A stretch of DNA of 64,000 nucleotides from Phycisphaerales bacterium. GTDB lineage: Bacteria > Planctomycetota > Phycisphaerae > UBA1845 > Fen-1342. Location of the stretch: positions 2,604,001 to 2,668,000 of the forward strand of contig JADJXS010000001.1 of the NCBI GenBank assembly GCA_016710275.1. Direction: 5' to 3'. The notes below the pieces were generated by a model. It was not told the origin of the DNA. It was given only the letters and a program-made list of their open reading frames with translations, and ran no database searches. A program made the position numbers and the translations under genes. How positions within the stretch are numbered: position 1 is the stretch's first letter; every line of letters starts with the position of its first letter. Below, one piece after another: positions 42,501 through 50,789 of the stretch.

Positions 42501-45500
42501 TATGACGATCTCCGTCGCCGAACCGATGTCGTCGATCCGCGAATCGGCGCCACGCAGACCGCCTATCACAGCACGACCGGCCGCGTACTCTCCGTCACCG
42601 ACACCGCAGGCATCGTGACCGCTTACGACTACCACACAACCGGCGCAGGTGCAGGCCGCCTCAAATCCGTCGAGGCCGACGCCGACGGTCTCAGCCGCTT
42701 CACCTACTTCGCCTATACAGACGGCGACGCACTGTCCCCCTCCGCCCCGATCGGCCTTCTGGCCCGCACCTGGGGGCACACCCCTCAGCCCGTCGAATAC
42801 GGCTACGACGCACTCGGTCAGCGCACCACCATGCGCACCTTCCGGACGACCCCTGCCAACAACGCCGACACCTGGCATGGCGCCTCCTGGCCTTCATCAC
42901 CCCCCGACGGCGATCTCACGGAGTGGCTGTTCGACGCTGCAACCGGCCTGCTGACCCGCAAGGAAGACGACGACGGCAAGGGTGCGGAATACTCCTACAC
43001 CCCCGACGGCCGCCTCAGCACGCGCGAGTGGGCGCGCTTCAAGCCCGGTTCGACCACCGAGCGCCTCAAAGCCACATACACCTACTTCGACAGCGGTGAG
43101 ACGGCCACCCTCGATCTCAAGAAGATCGACTACAACGACGACACCCCCGACGTCGAGTTCACCTACACGCAGTCCGGCCTGCTTCGCACGGTCAAGGACG
43201 CGACCACCGCCGGCACCGCCGACCTCCGCACATTCCACTACAACGCCGCCCTCCAACCCGTCGGAGAGGATCTGCCCGACACCTTCTTCGGCGACGATCG
43301 CGACCTCTCCCGGCAATATGAGACCGGTGCCGCCGGTTCCGGCGTCTGGCCCGGCCGGCCGACCGGCCTTCGCGTCGAGCCGATCGGCGGCGGAACGGAT
43401 GAGTACGCGACCGCCTGGCACTACGACGCGACAACCGGCCGGATGGAGCGCATCACCGGTCCCGGCCTGCCGAGCGCAGGGACCGAGCCTGGCGTGAATT
43501 ACTCCTACCTGGCCAACAGCGAGTACGTCGAGAAGATCGAGCTTCGCCACGACGACAACGTCATCCTGCGCACGACGCGCGGATTCGAATCGGGCGCCGG
43601 CGCTCGCGATCTGATCGATTACGTGCAGAACGATTGGATATACAACGGGAGCGCCGTCGAGCCGCCGATCTCCAAGTACGACTACACCAACGACGACCTG
43701 GCCCGCCGCACCGGCGTGGAGCAAACCGGCGCCGCGTTTTCCGCGTCGCAGACGCTTTCTCACGGGTATAATGACCGCAACGAGCTGACGCAGACCGATC
43801 GCGAGGTCTCGGGCGATCTGCTGCGGCGCTGGTCGTATGCCTACGACGCGATCGGCAACCGCTGGCAGCACCTGTTGACGGATGATCCCGAGGGGCTGGA
43901 CGAGGTGATCGTGGCCAACGGCGGGTATCAGCGGAATTCGCTCAACCAGTACACGAATGTGAACGAGCTGCGCGCGGACAGCAACACGACCGCCGTGTCC
44001 CACGCGCACGACGCCGACGGAAATCTGGTGTCGATCACGGCCGTGTCGGGCGACATGGACTGCAGCGGCACGTTGACGAACTTCGACATCGACGTGTTCG
44101 TGGACGCGATCATCGAGGGTCCGCCGTTCACCGATTACTACACCGCGTATCCGACCTGCGACCACCTGAACGGCGATGTGAACGGCGACGGGTACTTGAA
44201 CAATCTCGACATCGACCTGTTCGTTGGTCTGGTGGTCGGCAACGGCAACAGCGCCCGCACGACGCTGACGTGGGATGCGGAAAACCGGCTGCGGTCGTTC
44301 GGCCCGACGCCGGGGAGCGAAGCCGGGGGCATGACCCGCGTCGAGTTCCGCTATGATTACATGGGCCGGCGGGTCGAAAAGGCCGTGTTTGAGTGGGAGG
44401 CCGGATCGCCGGGAAGCTGGGAACTGCTGTCGAGGACGCGGTTCGTGTACGACGGCTGGAACCTCATCCAGGAACTGAACGTGCCGACCAGCGGCGACCC
44501 GACCGTCCTGCGCCAGTACTCCTGGGGCCTCGACCTCAGTGGCCAGAACGGCGATTCGACTGTCGGCGGCCTGCACGGCGCCGGCGGCATCGGCGGGTTG
44601 CTGAGCGTCTACGACACAAACGGTACCACAACCGGCGAAAACGCGACATCCGACGACAAATCGTACGTCTTTCTGTACGACGCCAACGGCAACGTCGGCC
44701 AGCTTGTCGAATGGGCCTCCGCCGCGGGCGGCTCATCCGGCATGGCCTGGTCCGCCGGCCGCCTGGCTGCGAAGTACGAGTACGATCCCTACGGCAACAT
44801 CACCGGCCCCGACGCCGACGGCGACGGCAACATCGCCGAAGAGGCCGGCCCCTACGCCGCCGTCAACCCCTTCCGTTTCAGCACCAAGTTCCTCGACGCC
44901 GAAACCGGGCTGTACTACTACGGCTACCGCTACTACTCCCCGCGCCTGGGACGATGGATCAGCCTGGATCCAATCGGAGAAGAAGGCGGGATAAACCTCA
45001 ACGCGTTCTGCGAGAATGATCCGAAATCAACGATTGACCCGCTGGGACTTCGGCCGCCGGTGCGGCCGCCGGTCCGATTGCCCGGGCGGCATCGGAGTCC
45101 CAGGGTCGGTCCGGGGCAGCCTGTCGGCTATCCCCCGACGGGGCCGGTGCGTCTGAGCCCGGGCGCCATCCCCCCGGGTAGACAGTTGCTGGACGATTTT
45201 GGTCTCAAGGGGGCGGTCCTGCCGCGCGCTTCCTCATCGCCTGAGAACAACGGGGAAACGCGGATCGGTCCCGCCCCCAAGCCGGACGAGCAGGCCCCCC
45301 CCAAAAAGAAGCCGGAGAAGCCTTGTCCGGAGAACAGTTGGTCTGGAAGATGTCTGCCCTGCGTCCCGCCGGTAGGCACTGTAGGGTTCATCACTCACCT
45401 GACGCACCCTCATTGGCCTTTTCCTGGAGCGCACACGCATCACTTCGTGATGATGCAAAGGCCGCCGACTTCCGGGTGCATCTGCTTTTGGCACAAGAGC

Positions 45501-45572
45501 ACGGTTCTCTCAACCCCGATGGCAGGCGCAGTTCCCGTATCAACTCCTGCTGGGGGAGGATTGGCCCCATGA
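39501..45572 (+). CDS. Full-length secreted Rhs/YD-repeat protein with dockerin-like module (unit 1)
   Basis: The 2023-aa protein starts at ATG 39501 behind gggagga. A signal peptide (VLIATIATLTLIPSATAQ) indicates export. YD repeats run from about residue 350 to 1500 (YTYDRGTY, FTYDALGRQTG, AYDAIGNRWQ). A dockerin-like pair (about 1516-1582: DMDCSGTLTNFDIDVF and DVNGDGYLNNLDIDLF) interrupts a YD repeat. The Rhs core (about 1618-1850) ends in YYYGYRYYSPRLGRWI and DPLGL. A new tip of about 175 aa follows, with CLPCVPPVGTVGF and a His-rich HPHWPFPGAHTHHF. The YD shell is thought to wrap the toxin. The stop overlaps the next ATG. Confidence 0.92.
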   Translation: MSSLNVLAVRCCVLIATIATLTLIPSATAQMVEVGPTARIGENVYPMIRNFHTWEENGWLITSPSGRVRRGLGPIEPFPPDECGPWSIAVAFKCTPHPSESQEPDPDPGCNEEHAVPIHVASFVATNDGDSPCGSCKERPLGGGVRLDNGQIHFGIGLGARGRGRTAGQLSIRGDSVEKLVALENLVAIAVDGEVEVSWTGSPSAIEHVCAPDAKLGVSEIDDGYRVDVFAADSACPPVLGIDTLVAIWEVVETVEDDEVTISRFEPGNPRTEVLRYVIETDPVLKLTTIDPANGGSTLRVESIEWDGSGLISTRVVKSGTNDTLIEVEEEWEEFEFGRRLIRRTVDPEGTPLTTQWSYAEHEADHTNDDPPIPVLAGMTIGVVHPNGDEVHYEYESGQALPLVTTETRVTAASTPADAVHEIMTEWPDTYVADGSRIRPLSRLETIGGVAVSRTVWAETNPGFEERRCLNPEDAECEAHLATKYLFDTLTDKEERYPLRIQRPDGRVTTYTYDRGTYTSGGSSAPFAWTFDVSTEPNEPGPDTRVTVDELIVGSPDDVAIPGRSTRTITIHDSAWKPLARSVFVFHESEWDTTPLDRTVYEYDDHGHVAMQYHPDGSVTAHTHESCCDEETVTHPDGSSVETKRDRIGRVAHVIRSGADEWEDPETELTHGAQFSLKTSFTYDALGRQTGRTIQRDGGGGPSLTTSTSYPDHETRLDTDEAGLVTTTESAVSSGGTVVTVTRPDGATEITTYHSDGRILSVSGTGVVHRAYVYGAASAGNKRTWTTEYIGTDDPDNPSDRYTTTWYDAVGRVCEVIRPAFGTGEVRTVYEYGTTSIVDTGQIWRVRTLHDETPIGAPTLYEYDDFAEQVRVGLDLDDDLALADPDRYTESQRHYEKVSGNWWMVSTSTVFDSEAAAEPVELVTISRSRLSGNSISGEVARSESVDAYGSVTTSVRSIDPETVTAFELTTYPDGTTTRSAAHNGLLVSSTSRAGVSTEFCYDDLRRRTDVVDPRIGATQTAYHSTTGRVLSVTDTAGIVTAYDYHTTGAGAGRLKSVEADADGLSRFTYFAYTDGDALSPSAPIGLLARTWGHTPQPVEYGYDALGQRTTMRTFRTTPANNADTWHGASWPSSPPDGDLTEWLFDAATGLLTRKEDDDGKGAEYSYTPDGRLSTREWARFKPGSTTERLKATYTYFDSGETATLDLKKIDYNDDTPDVEFTYTQSGLLRTVKDATTAGTADLRTFHYNAALQPVGEDLPDTFFGDDRDLSRQYETGAAGSGVWPGRPTGLRVEPIGGGTDEYATAWHYDATTGRMERITGPGLPSAGTEPGVNYSYLANSEYVEKIELRHDDNVILRTTRGFESGAGARDLIDYVQNDWIYNGSAVEPPISKYDYTNDDLARRTGVEQTGAAFSASQTLSHGYNDRNELTQTDREVSGDLLRRWSYAYDAIGNRWQHLLTDDPEGLDEVIVANGGYQRNSLNQYTNVNELRADSNTTAVSHAHDADGNLVSITAVSGDMDCSGTLTNFDIDVFVDAIIEGPPFTDYYTAYPTCDHLNGDVNGDGYLNNLDIDLFVGLVVGNGNSARTTLTWDAENRLRSFGPTPGSEAGGMTRVEFRYDYMGRRVEKAVFEWEAGSPGSWELLSRTRFVYDGWNLIQELNVPTSGDPTVLRQYSWGLDLSGQNGDSTVGGLHGAGGIGGLLSVYDTNGTTTGENATSDDKSYVFLYDANGNVGQLVEWASAAGGSSGMAWSAGRLAAKYEYDPYGNITGPDADGDGNIAEEAGPYAAVNPFRFSTKFLDAETGLYYYGYRYYSPRLGRWISLDPIGEEGGINLNAFCENDPKSTIDPLGLRPPVRPPVRLPGRHRSPRVGPGQPVGYPPTGPVRLSPGAIPPGRQLLDDFGLKGAVLPRASSSPENNGETRIGPAPKPDEQAPPKKKPEKPCPENSWSGRCLPCVPPVGTVGFITHLTHPHWPFPGAHTHHFVMMQRPPTSGCICFWHKSTVLSTPMAGAVPVSTPAGGGLAP

Positions 45573-45847
45573 ACTTTGTTCTTCGATACACGAACGGAGT
45601 GGAGGTGCAGCTTTACGATGTCGTAAAGACGGTGATTGGGAACATTGGAGTCATAGAGAAGATACTTGTCCCCGGGTCGATCGACGCCGAGGAATGCTTC
45701 GTTGCCGATATGGGCGGCGTGTGGATCCAGGAGAACTGGAACGGAAAGCCGGGATACCTGGTGATGCAAGCTGACGACATTCCAGGATGGGAGGACACCA
45801 CTTTCATTCGGCGCGGGAGTTCAGATGACCTGCTGCCGAGGCGTTGA
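45569..45847 (+). CDS. Putative immunity protein for Rhs tip 1
   Basis: The 92-aa protein has an ATG that overlaps the Rhs stop (ATGA), with gggggagga upstream. The sequence is beta-rich and acidic (NFVLRYTNGVEVQLYDVVKTV, GVIEKILVPGSIDAEECF, VWIQENWNGKPGYLVM). No family was recognised. Position and coupling are those of an immunity gene, which must protect the producer from the toxin tip. Its 3' end overlaps the start of the next Rhs fragment by 23 bp, a sign of a recombination joint. Confidence 0.65.
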   Translation: MNFVLRYTNGVEVQLYDVVKTVIGNIGVIEKILVPGSIDAEECFVADMGGVWIQENWNGKPGYLVMQADDIPGWEDTTFIRRGSSDDLLPRR

Positions 45848-47675
45848 TCTTGAGCGCCAGTTTGGTGATTATACCAATGGCATGCAACATGTATCGAGGG
45901 CGCGGATCGCGCGCGAGGCCGGGTACGTGTCGAATGAGCTGAACCAGTACACGCGGGCGCAGCAGACCGGCGGCCCGGCGCCGTTTTCGACGGATTTCGA
46001 TCACGACGCGGACGGGAATCTGATCCGCATGGTGAGCTTCGGCGACGCGAACTGCGACAGCGTGCTCAACAACTTCGACATCGATGCGTTCGTGGCGGCG
46101 GCGCTCGATGCCGAGGAGGAGGAAGCGCCGCACGATTACTGCGTCGCGGCGGGGTTGAGCGAGAGCGGCTCGCCCAGCCCGTGCCAGGCCTGCTGGGCCG
46201 CGCGCGAGACCTGGGGCGATCTCAACGGCGACGGCGTGTTCAACAATTTCGATCTCGATCCGTTCGTGTCGGTGCTGGTCGGAGGCGCGTCGTCGCCGTC
46301 GTACAGGACGTACGTCTGGGACGCCGAGAACCGGCTGATCGAGGTGCATCCGGCCCATCCGGTCGGCTCGACCTATTCGCCCGCGAACAATGACGAGCGC
46401 TGGCGATACGTCTATGATTACCTGGGCCGCCGCGTCGAGAAGCACCACGACAAGTACGTCAGCGGCTCGTGGGTCACGCAGAACAGGACGCGGTTCGTGT
46501 ACGACGGCTGGAATCTGATTCAGGAACTGAACGTGCCGACCAGCGGCGACCCGACCGTCTTGCGCCAATACACCTGGGGCCTCGACCTGTCAGGGTTGAA
46601 TGGGGACTCGTCCGTATCCGGCCTGCATGGGGCTGGTGGGATCGGTGGATTGCTGGCGGTGCTTGACACGAACAACACGACAACCACCAGCGACGACCGC
46701 AGCTTCGCCTATCTATACGACGCCAACGGCAACGTCGGCCAACTGGTCGAATGGGCCTCCGACGCAGGCGGATCAACCGGCATGGCCTGGTCCGCCGGCC
46801 GGGTGGTCGCAAAGTATGAGTACGATCCCTACGGCAACATCGTCGGCCCCGACGCCGACAATGACGGCAACATCGCCGAAGAGGCCGGCCCCTACGCCGC
46901 CATCAACCCCTTCCGCTTTTCGACCAAGTTCCTCGACGCCGAGACCGGCCTGAGCTACTACGGCTACCGCTACTACTCCCCTCGGCTCGGCCGATGGATC
47001 AACCGCGATCCGATTGGGGAAAAGGGCGGATTCGCGCTGTACGCCTTTGTGGCTAACCATCCAGTCAACGCATGGGACGCTCTGGGTCTGTTTGAGTGCG
47101 AGCGTGTCATCGACAATGCGCCCGCGGGTGCTGCCGGAGGCGCATTTCAGTGGATCAGCGAGTGGCAGCTGCTAGCCGTCTCCATTGTGAGTACGGTCAT
47201 TGGGACCGGAGAGCATGTGTCAGTCTCGCGTGCCGACAAGGTAAAGGCCACGTGGCAACGATACTATAGCGAGTTGTTCAAGTGTTGCTCCGGTCCCGGC
47301 GGAGCACCTGAGTATCTATGGGGTGCGCCCTCCCTTGCCCTTGGCCATACCATGATTGACATTCCAGACACCATGGCTCCACTGGCCTTACATGCCACAG
47401 GGTCGACGCCAGCGCCGCTCACGGGCGTTGACATCGGCTCTTACGGATCGTTCGACGATACCACAAAGAGTGAACTGTTACAACTTGCGCGAGCGCACGG
47501 TCCGCCGGATGCACCCACTGTGTGGGCGTATGGCGGACTGAGAGGGCCAGCAGGAATGACCAATCTGGTAAAGCACGTGTGCTGTGACTCACAGGGCGCA
47601 GTCGGATGGCCCGGGACACCTGCGTCCAATTCGCCCCCGCCACGGCCTGCCGCCCCGACTCCGTTGCCGTTGTAG
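45825..47675 (+). CDS. Truncated Rhs cassette, unit 2 (core plus new tip)
   Basis: The 616-aa frame lacks signal peptide and most YD repeats. Rhs similarity begins near YVSNELNQYTRAQ. A different dockerin-like module follows (NCDSVLNNFDIDAFVAAAL and DLNGDGVFNNFDLDPFVSVL), then the core to RLGRWINRDPIGEKGG and DALGL. The tip of about 200 aa (from FECERVIDNAPAG) has hydrophobic SEWQLLAVSIVSTVIG and a Cys pair (FKCCSGPGG). No toxin family was recognised. It is probably silent until recombined onto the full-length gene. Confidence 0.82.
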   Translation: MTCCRGVDLERQFGDYTNGMQHVSRARIAREAGYVSNELNQYTRAQQTGGPAPFSTDFDHDADGNLIRMVSFGDANCDSVLNNFDIDAFVAAALDAEEEEAPHDYCVAAGLSESGSPSPCQACWAARETWGDLNGDGVFNNFDLDPFVSVLVGGASSPSYRTYVWDAENRLIEVHPAHPVGSTYSPANNDERWRYVYDYLGRRVEKHHDKYVSGSWVTQNRTRFVYDGWNLIQELNVPTSGDPTVLRQYTWGLDLSGLNGDSSVSGLHGAGGIGGLLAVLDTNNTTTTSDDRSFAYLYDANGNVGQLVEWASDAGGSTGMAWSAGRVVAKYEYDPYGNIVGPDADNDGNIAEEAGPYAAINPFRFSTKFLDAETGLSYYGYRYYSPRLGRWINRDPIGEKGGFALYAFVANHPVNAWDALGLFECERVIDNAPAGAAGGAFQWISEWQLLAVSIVSTVIGTGEHVSVSRADKVKATWQRYYSELFKCCSGPGGAPEYLWGAPSLALGHTMIDIPDTMAPLALHATGSTPAPLTGVDIGSYGSFDDTTKSELLQLARAHGPPDAPTVWAYGGLRGPAGMTNLVKHVCCDSQGAVGWPGTPASNSPPPRPAAPTPLPL

Positions 47676-47691
47676 TGTAGGGAGCGTTCGC

Positions 47692-48033
47692 TTGCGTGTC
47701 ATCTCTCCATTCTGGGTGCGACTTGTCGTCATGTGCGGCGCAGTCGGTCTCTCGATGGCAATTACTGTATCACTAGAAATTAGCGGTGCAACGCGCTCTA
47801 TGGTGATGCTAGCATGGAGGGAGATTGGAATTGATGTCCGCCCTGTCATGATGTTTGCGATTCCAAGTACATTGGCAATAGTCGCACATGATCTTGTGCT
47901 AGCCTGTGTTGAGTCGTGGTACACCCGCCCGGCATCTGCCATGAGTTGCATAAACTGCGGGTATTCCCTATACGCTAATATCTCCAGGAGATGTCCCGAA
48001 TGCGGGCACAAGGTCGATGTGTTCCGACACTAA
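47692..48033 (+). CDS. Membrane protein with C-terminal zinc ribbon, putative immunity for tip 2
   Basis: The 113-aa protein starts at TTG 47692 behind aggga. Two hydrophobic segments (FWVRLVVMCGAVGLSMAITV, VMMFAIPSTLAIVAHDLVL) precede a zinc ribbon (CINCGYSLYANISRRCPECGH), the form common in planctomycete membrane proteins. Local GC content is lower than in the Rhs core, which suggests separate origin. Position after the tip suggests immunity against a membrane-acting toxin. Confidence 0.65.
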   Translation: MRVISPFWVRLVVMCGAVGLSMAITVSLEISGATRSMVMLAWREIGIDVRPVMMFAIPSTLAIVAHDLVLACVESWYTRPASAMSCINCGYSLYANISRRCPECGHKVDVFRH

Positions 48034-48338
48034 CGTGGCTTCTCGCGGCTGTTTGTGGGGTGGTCTCCGGTGTCGCGGTCGGAAAGTTGCTTCAGAGCCC
48101 GTGTTTTGCTGTGGGATCCCTTCTGTATGTGAACCTTTGGGGGATCGACTTGCTATACCGACTGCTGGGCGTGTCGCCTGGGATGCCCCTTCCTGAATGG
48201 AAGGCGGTTGTTGCTGGTAGTGTTGTTTCGTCCGCTCCGCCGATGGTATCTGCACTTTTGGTGCACCGCACGGTGCTGGCGCTGCTATGGTCCCCGTCGC
48301 GTAGGTCTCGCCGTCGCAAGGAGTTAGCCACTGGTTAG
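48000..48338 (+). CDS. Second small membrane protein after tip 2
   Basis: The 112-aa protein starts at ATG 48000, with aggag 9 nt upstream, overlapping the previous gene by 34 bp. It has hydrophobic segments (LTWLLAAVCGVVSGVAVG, FAVGSLLYVNLWGIDLLYRLLG) and a basic end (SPSRRSRRRKELATG). No family was recognised. It may be a second immunity component or a remnant of a neighbouring cassette. Confidence 0.6.
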   Translation: MRAQGRCVPTLTWLLAAVCGVVSGVAVGKLLQSPCFAVGSLLYVNLWGIDLLYRLLGVSPGMPLPEWKAVVAGSVVSSAPPMVSALLVHRTVLALLWSPSRRSRRRKELATG

Positions 48339-49787
48339 GTGGGGGCATCGACCGGACAATTCAATCTGGGGCTGCCGCGCGGTGTGCCAAAGCTCTTGAG
48401 CAGTGCTTTTTCCACTGTTGCGCATTCCTGTGTAGCGGGTGTTGGGAGGTTGCGATCGATCGGCCCGACGCCGGGGAGCGAAGCCGGGGGCATGATCCGC
48501 GTCGAGTTCCGCTATGATTACATGGGCCGGCGGGTGGAGAAGGCCGTGTTCGAGTGGGAGGCTGGCTCGCCGGGAAGCTGGGAACTGCTGTCGAGGACGC
48601 GGTTCGTGTACGACGGCTGGAACCTCATCCAGGAACTGAACGTGCCGACCAGCGGCGATCCGACCGTCCTGCGCCAGTACACCTGGGGCCTCGACCTGTC
48701 GGGCTTGAATGGCGATTTCCAGGTGTCCGGCCTGCACGGCGCCGGCGGCATCGGCGGGTTGCAGAGCGTGTACGACACAAACGGCACCACAACCGGCGAA
48801 AACGCGACATCCGACGACAAATCGTACGTGTTCCTGTACGACGCCAACGGCAACGTAGGGCAGTTGATCGAATGGGCGACGGGTGCCGGCGGCGCGACCG
48901 GCATGGCCTGGTCCGCCGGCCGCCTGGCCGCGACGTACGAGTACGACCCCTACGGCAACATCGTCGGCCCCGACGCCGACGGTGACGGCAACATCGCCGA
49001 AGAGGCCGGCCCCTACGCCGCCATCAACCCCTTCCGCTTCAGCACCAAGTTCCTCGACGCCGAATCCGGGCTCTACTATTACGGCTACCGCTACTACTCC
49101 CCTCGGCTCGGCCGATGGATCAACCGCGATCCGATTGGGGAGCGCGGCGGCGCGCACCTATTCGCATTTTGCGCGAATACCCCGACTGTTCGTCACGATC
49201 ATCTCGGATTATACGTTCCTGAGCCGCGATCTTACTCAAATGATCCGGCGACGCGCGCGAGCCACACATGCTGCATCATCGAGTTAGTGACTTCGCCGAT
49301 CGACGCTCTTGAGAAGAGCTTGGAGGGGCACAGGCCTACCGACATGGGACCACCTTGGTACGGGGATCCTCGCCGATGGCAAGTGGCGAATCACTCGTAC
49401 TTACGCGTGACCGACTGGTGTTCGGGATGCGCTCCGGTCGAATACGTTCACTTCGGAGGCGAGCGCCAGGGGCAGGGTGGGTTCGGCGTGTTCGGCGGGG
49501 TCGGGAAGGTAGTGCGGCGCGAGGGAGTTGAGTGGGAGGAGCAACCCGGTGATCGTCGGATGGACATCTTCCGTTTCGGCGCCGGCGTTTGCCAATGCAT
49601 CGCCCAGCATTCCCGATCGATGCGATCCGGACAGAATTACAGGGCGATCGGTAACCCGGCCAATCCCGGGCCTAATTCAAATACAGCGATTCGAGAACTC
49701 CTGCGTGCCTGCGGCATTGACGCGCTAGTTGCGCCAGCCCACGAGGTGTTACTGCCGGGCTGGAACCACACGGGTGCCACATGGTGA
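48339..49787 (+). CDS. Truncated Rhs cassette, unit 3 (core plus new tip)
   Basis: The 482-aa frame is formally opened by a GTG in unrelated DNA; Rhs similarity begins near 48456 (RSIGPTPGSEAGG). The core ends at RLGRWINRDPIGERGG and HDHLGL. The tip of about 195 aa has a Cys/His-rich first part (HTCCIIELVTSPIDALEKS, NHSYLRVTDWCSGCAPVEYVH) and a C-terminal part with CQCIAQHSR and NSNTAIRELLRACGI. The latter resembles the N-S-N-T...LL..C pattern of papain-like fold enzymes. No dockerin module is left in this unit. Confidence 0.8.
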   Translation: MGASTGQFNLGLPRGVPKLLSSAFSTVAHSCVAGVGRLRSIGPTPGSEAGGMIRVEFRYDYMGRRVEKAVFEWEAGSPGSWELLSRTRFVYDGWNLIQELNVPTSGDPTVLRQYTWGLDLSGLNGDFQVSGLHGAGGIGGLQSVYDTNGTTTGENATSDDKSYVFLYDANGNVGQLIEWATGAGGATGMAWSAGRLAATYEYDPYGNIVGPDADGDGNIAEEAGPYAAINPFRFSTKFLDAESGLYYYGYRYYSPRLGRWINRDPIGERGGAHLFAFCANTPTVRHDHLGLYVPEPRSYSNDPATRASHTCCIIELVTSPIDALEKSLEGHRPTDMGPPWYGDPRRWQVANHSYLRVTDWCSGCAPVEYVHFGGERQGQGGFGVFGGVGKVVRREGVEWEEQPGDRRMDIFRFGAGVCQCIAQHSRSMRSGQNYRAIGNPANPGPNSNTAIRELLRACGIDALVAPAHEVLLPGWNHTGATW

Positions 49788-50743
49788 TCAGGGATGTCGC
49801 GGTGTGCACAGCAATGGTGCTGTGCTGCGTCGGCTGCCGCAGCCGGACATGGACCTTGCTGGATAGCCGCGACGTTGAGATGGGCGGTTATCTCGGCATG
49901 TCCGCGGACGGGGAGCGCGTCTATCTGGGAGACCCCGCAGGGCACATTGTGTCGCTCCACATCGCGACCGGTGACAGGGACACGTTGGGCGAGCGCCGTA
50001 TAGCCGGGGCCGTCGCGGTGCTGAACGGTCAGTATGTACTCGCGGAGTTCAACGGCGGTTTGGCGCAGTTTCCGCTCTCGGGTCGCGGCGAGGTGCCAGT
50101 GTGGTTGACGGGAATCGCGGGGGCGACGAACGGCCATGTCGCATTCGCGGCGCACGGCCGGTACGCCGCGGTAGGCCTGGACGGGCCTGGGGTGGCGAGA
50201 GTCGACCTTGGCGCCCCAGAACGCTCAATCGTGCTTACTCTGCCTCACACTGACCCTGAAGCTCCCAACGTGTGCGGGTCCGTGAGTATTAGTGCCGATG
50301 CGAGTGTGGTTGCATGCGCGACGGAGAATCGGATATTCGTGTTTGACTGCATGACTGAGCAAGTGGTGTTGAGTATCGCAACGCCACACGCATATGGAAG
50401 CCCGCTGTGCCTGACCCCGGATGGACTGCGATTGATCGCAGCTACACGTCCGTCCACTCTGTCCGTGTTCTGTGTTGCGAGTGGTGAACTGGTGTGCGAG
50501 CACTCGCTTAATGGCCATTGGATAACCGCAGTAGCACTCGCTGCTGATGGTCATCTTGGAGTAGGGCTCGGCGGCGGCGGAATCGCGGTGTGCCGGCCGT
50601 GTACATCGGAGACCCAGTACATCGTCGACACAGGAGGGAGAGGCGGCACCGCGCTCACGGGAATAATGGCCTTCACCAGCGATGGTGCCCTCGTCGCGCT
50701 CTCAAGCGATGGGCGCATTCGCCGATTTGAGCGGGGCGACTGA
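49781..50743 (+). CDS. Lipoprotein with beta-propeller-like repeats, putative immunity for tip 3
   Basis: The 320-aa protein has an ATG that overlaps the Rhs stop by 7 bp. The N-terminus VAVCTAMVLCCVGCRS has a lipobox-like end, so it is probably membrane-anchored outside the cytoplasm. The body has WD40/YVTN-like blades (GGYLGMSADGERVYLGDPAGHIVSL, VSISADASVVACATENRIFVF, ITAVALAADGHLGVGLGGGGIAV). An exported immunity protein fits a toxin acting in the periplasm or envelope. The function is inferred from position. Confidence 0.65.
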   Translation: MVIRDVAVCTAMVLCCVGCRSRTWTLLDSRDVEMGGYLGMSADGERVYLGDPAGHIVSLHIATGDRDTLGERRIAGAVAVLNGQYVLAEFNGGLAQFPLSGRGEVPVWLTGIAGATNGHVAFAAHGRYAAVGLDGPGVARVDLGAPERSIVLTLPHTDPEAPNVCGSVSISADASVVACATENRIFVFDCMTEQVVLSIATPHAYGSPLCLTPDGLRLIAATRPSTLSVFCVASGELVCEHSLNGHWITAVALAADGHLGVGLGGGGIAVCRPCTSETQYIVDTGGRGGTALTGIMAFTSDGALVALSSDGRIRRFERGD

Positions 50744-50789
50744 GAACCCATCAGGCGCGAGTCGTCCAGATGTGGCGGAAGGTGTGGAA

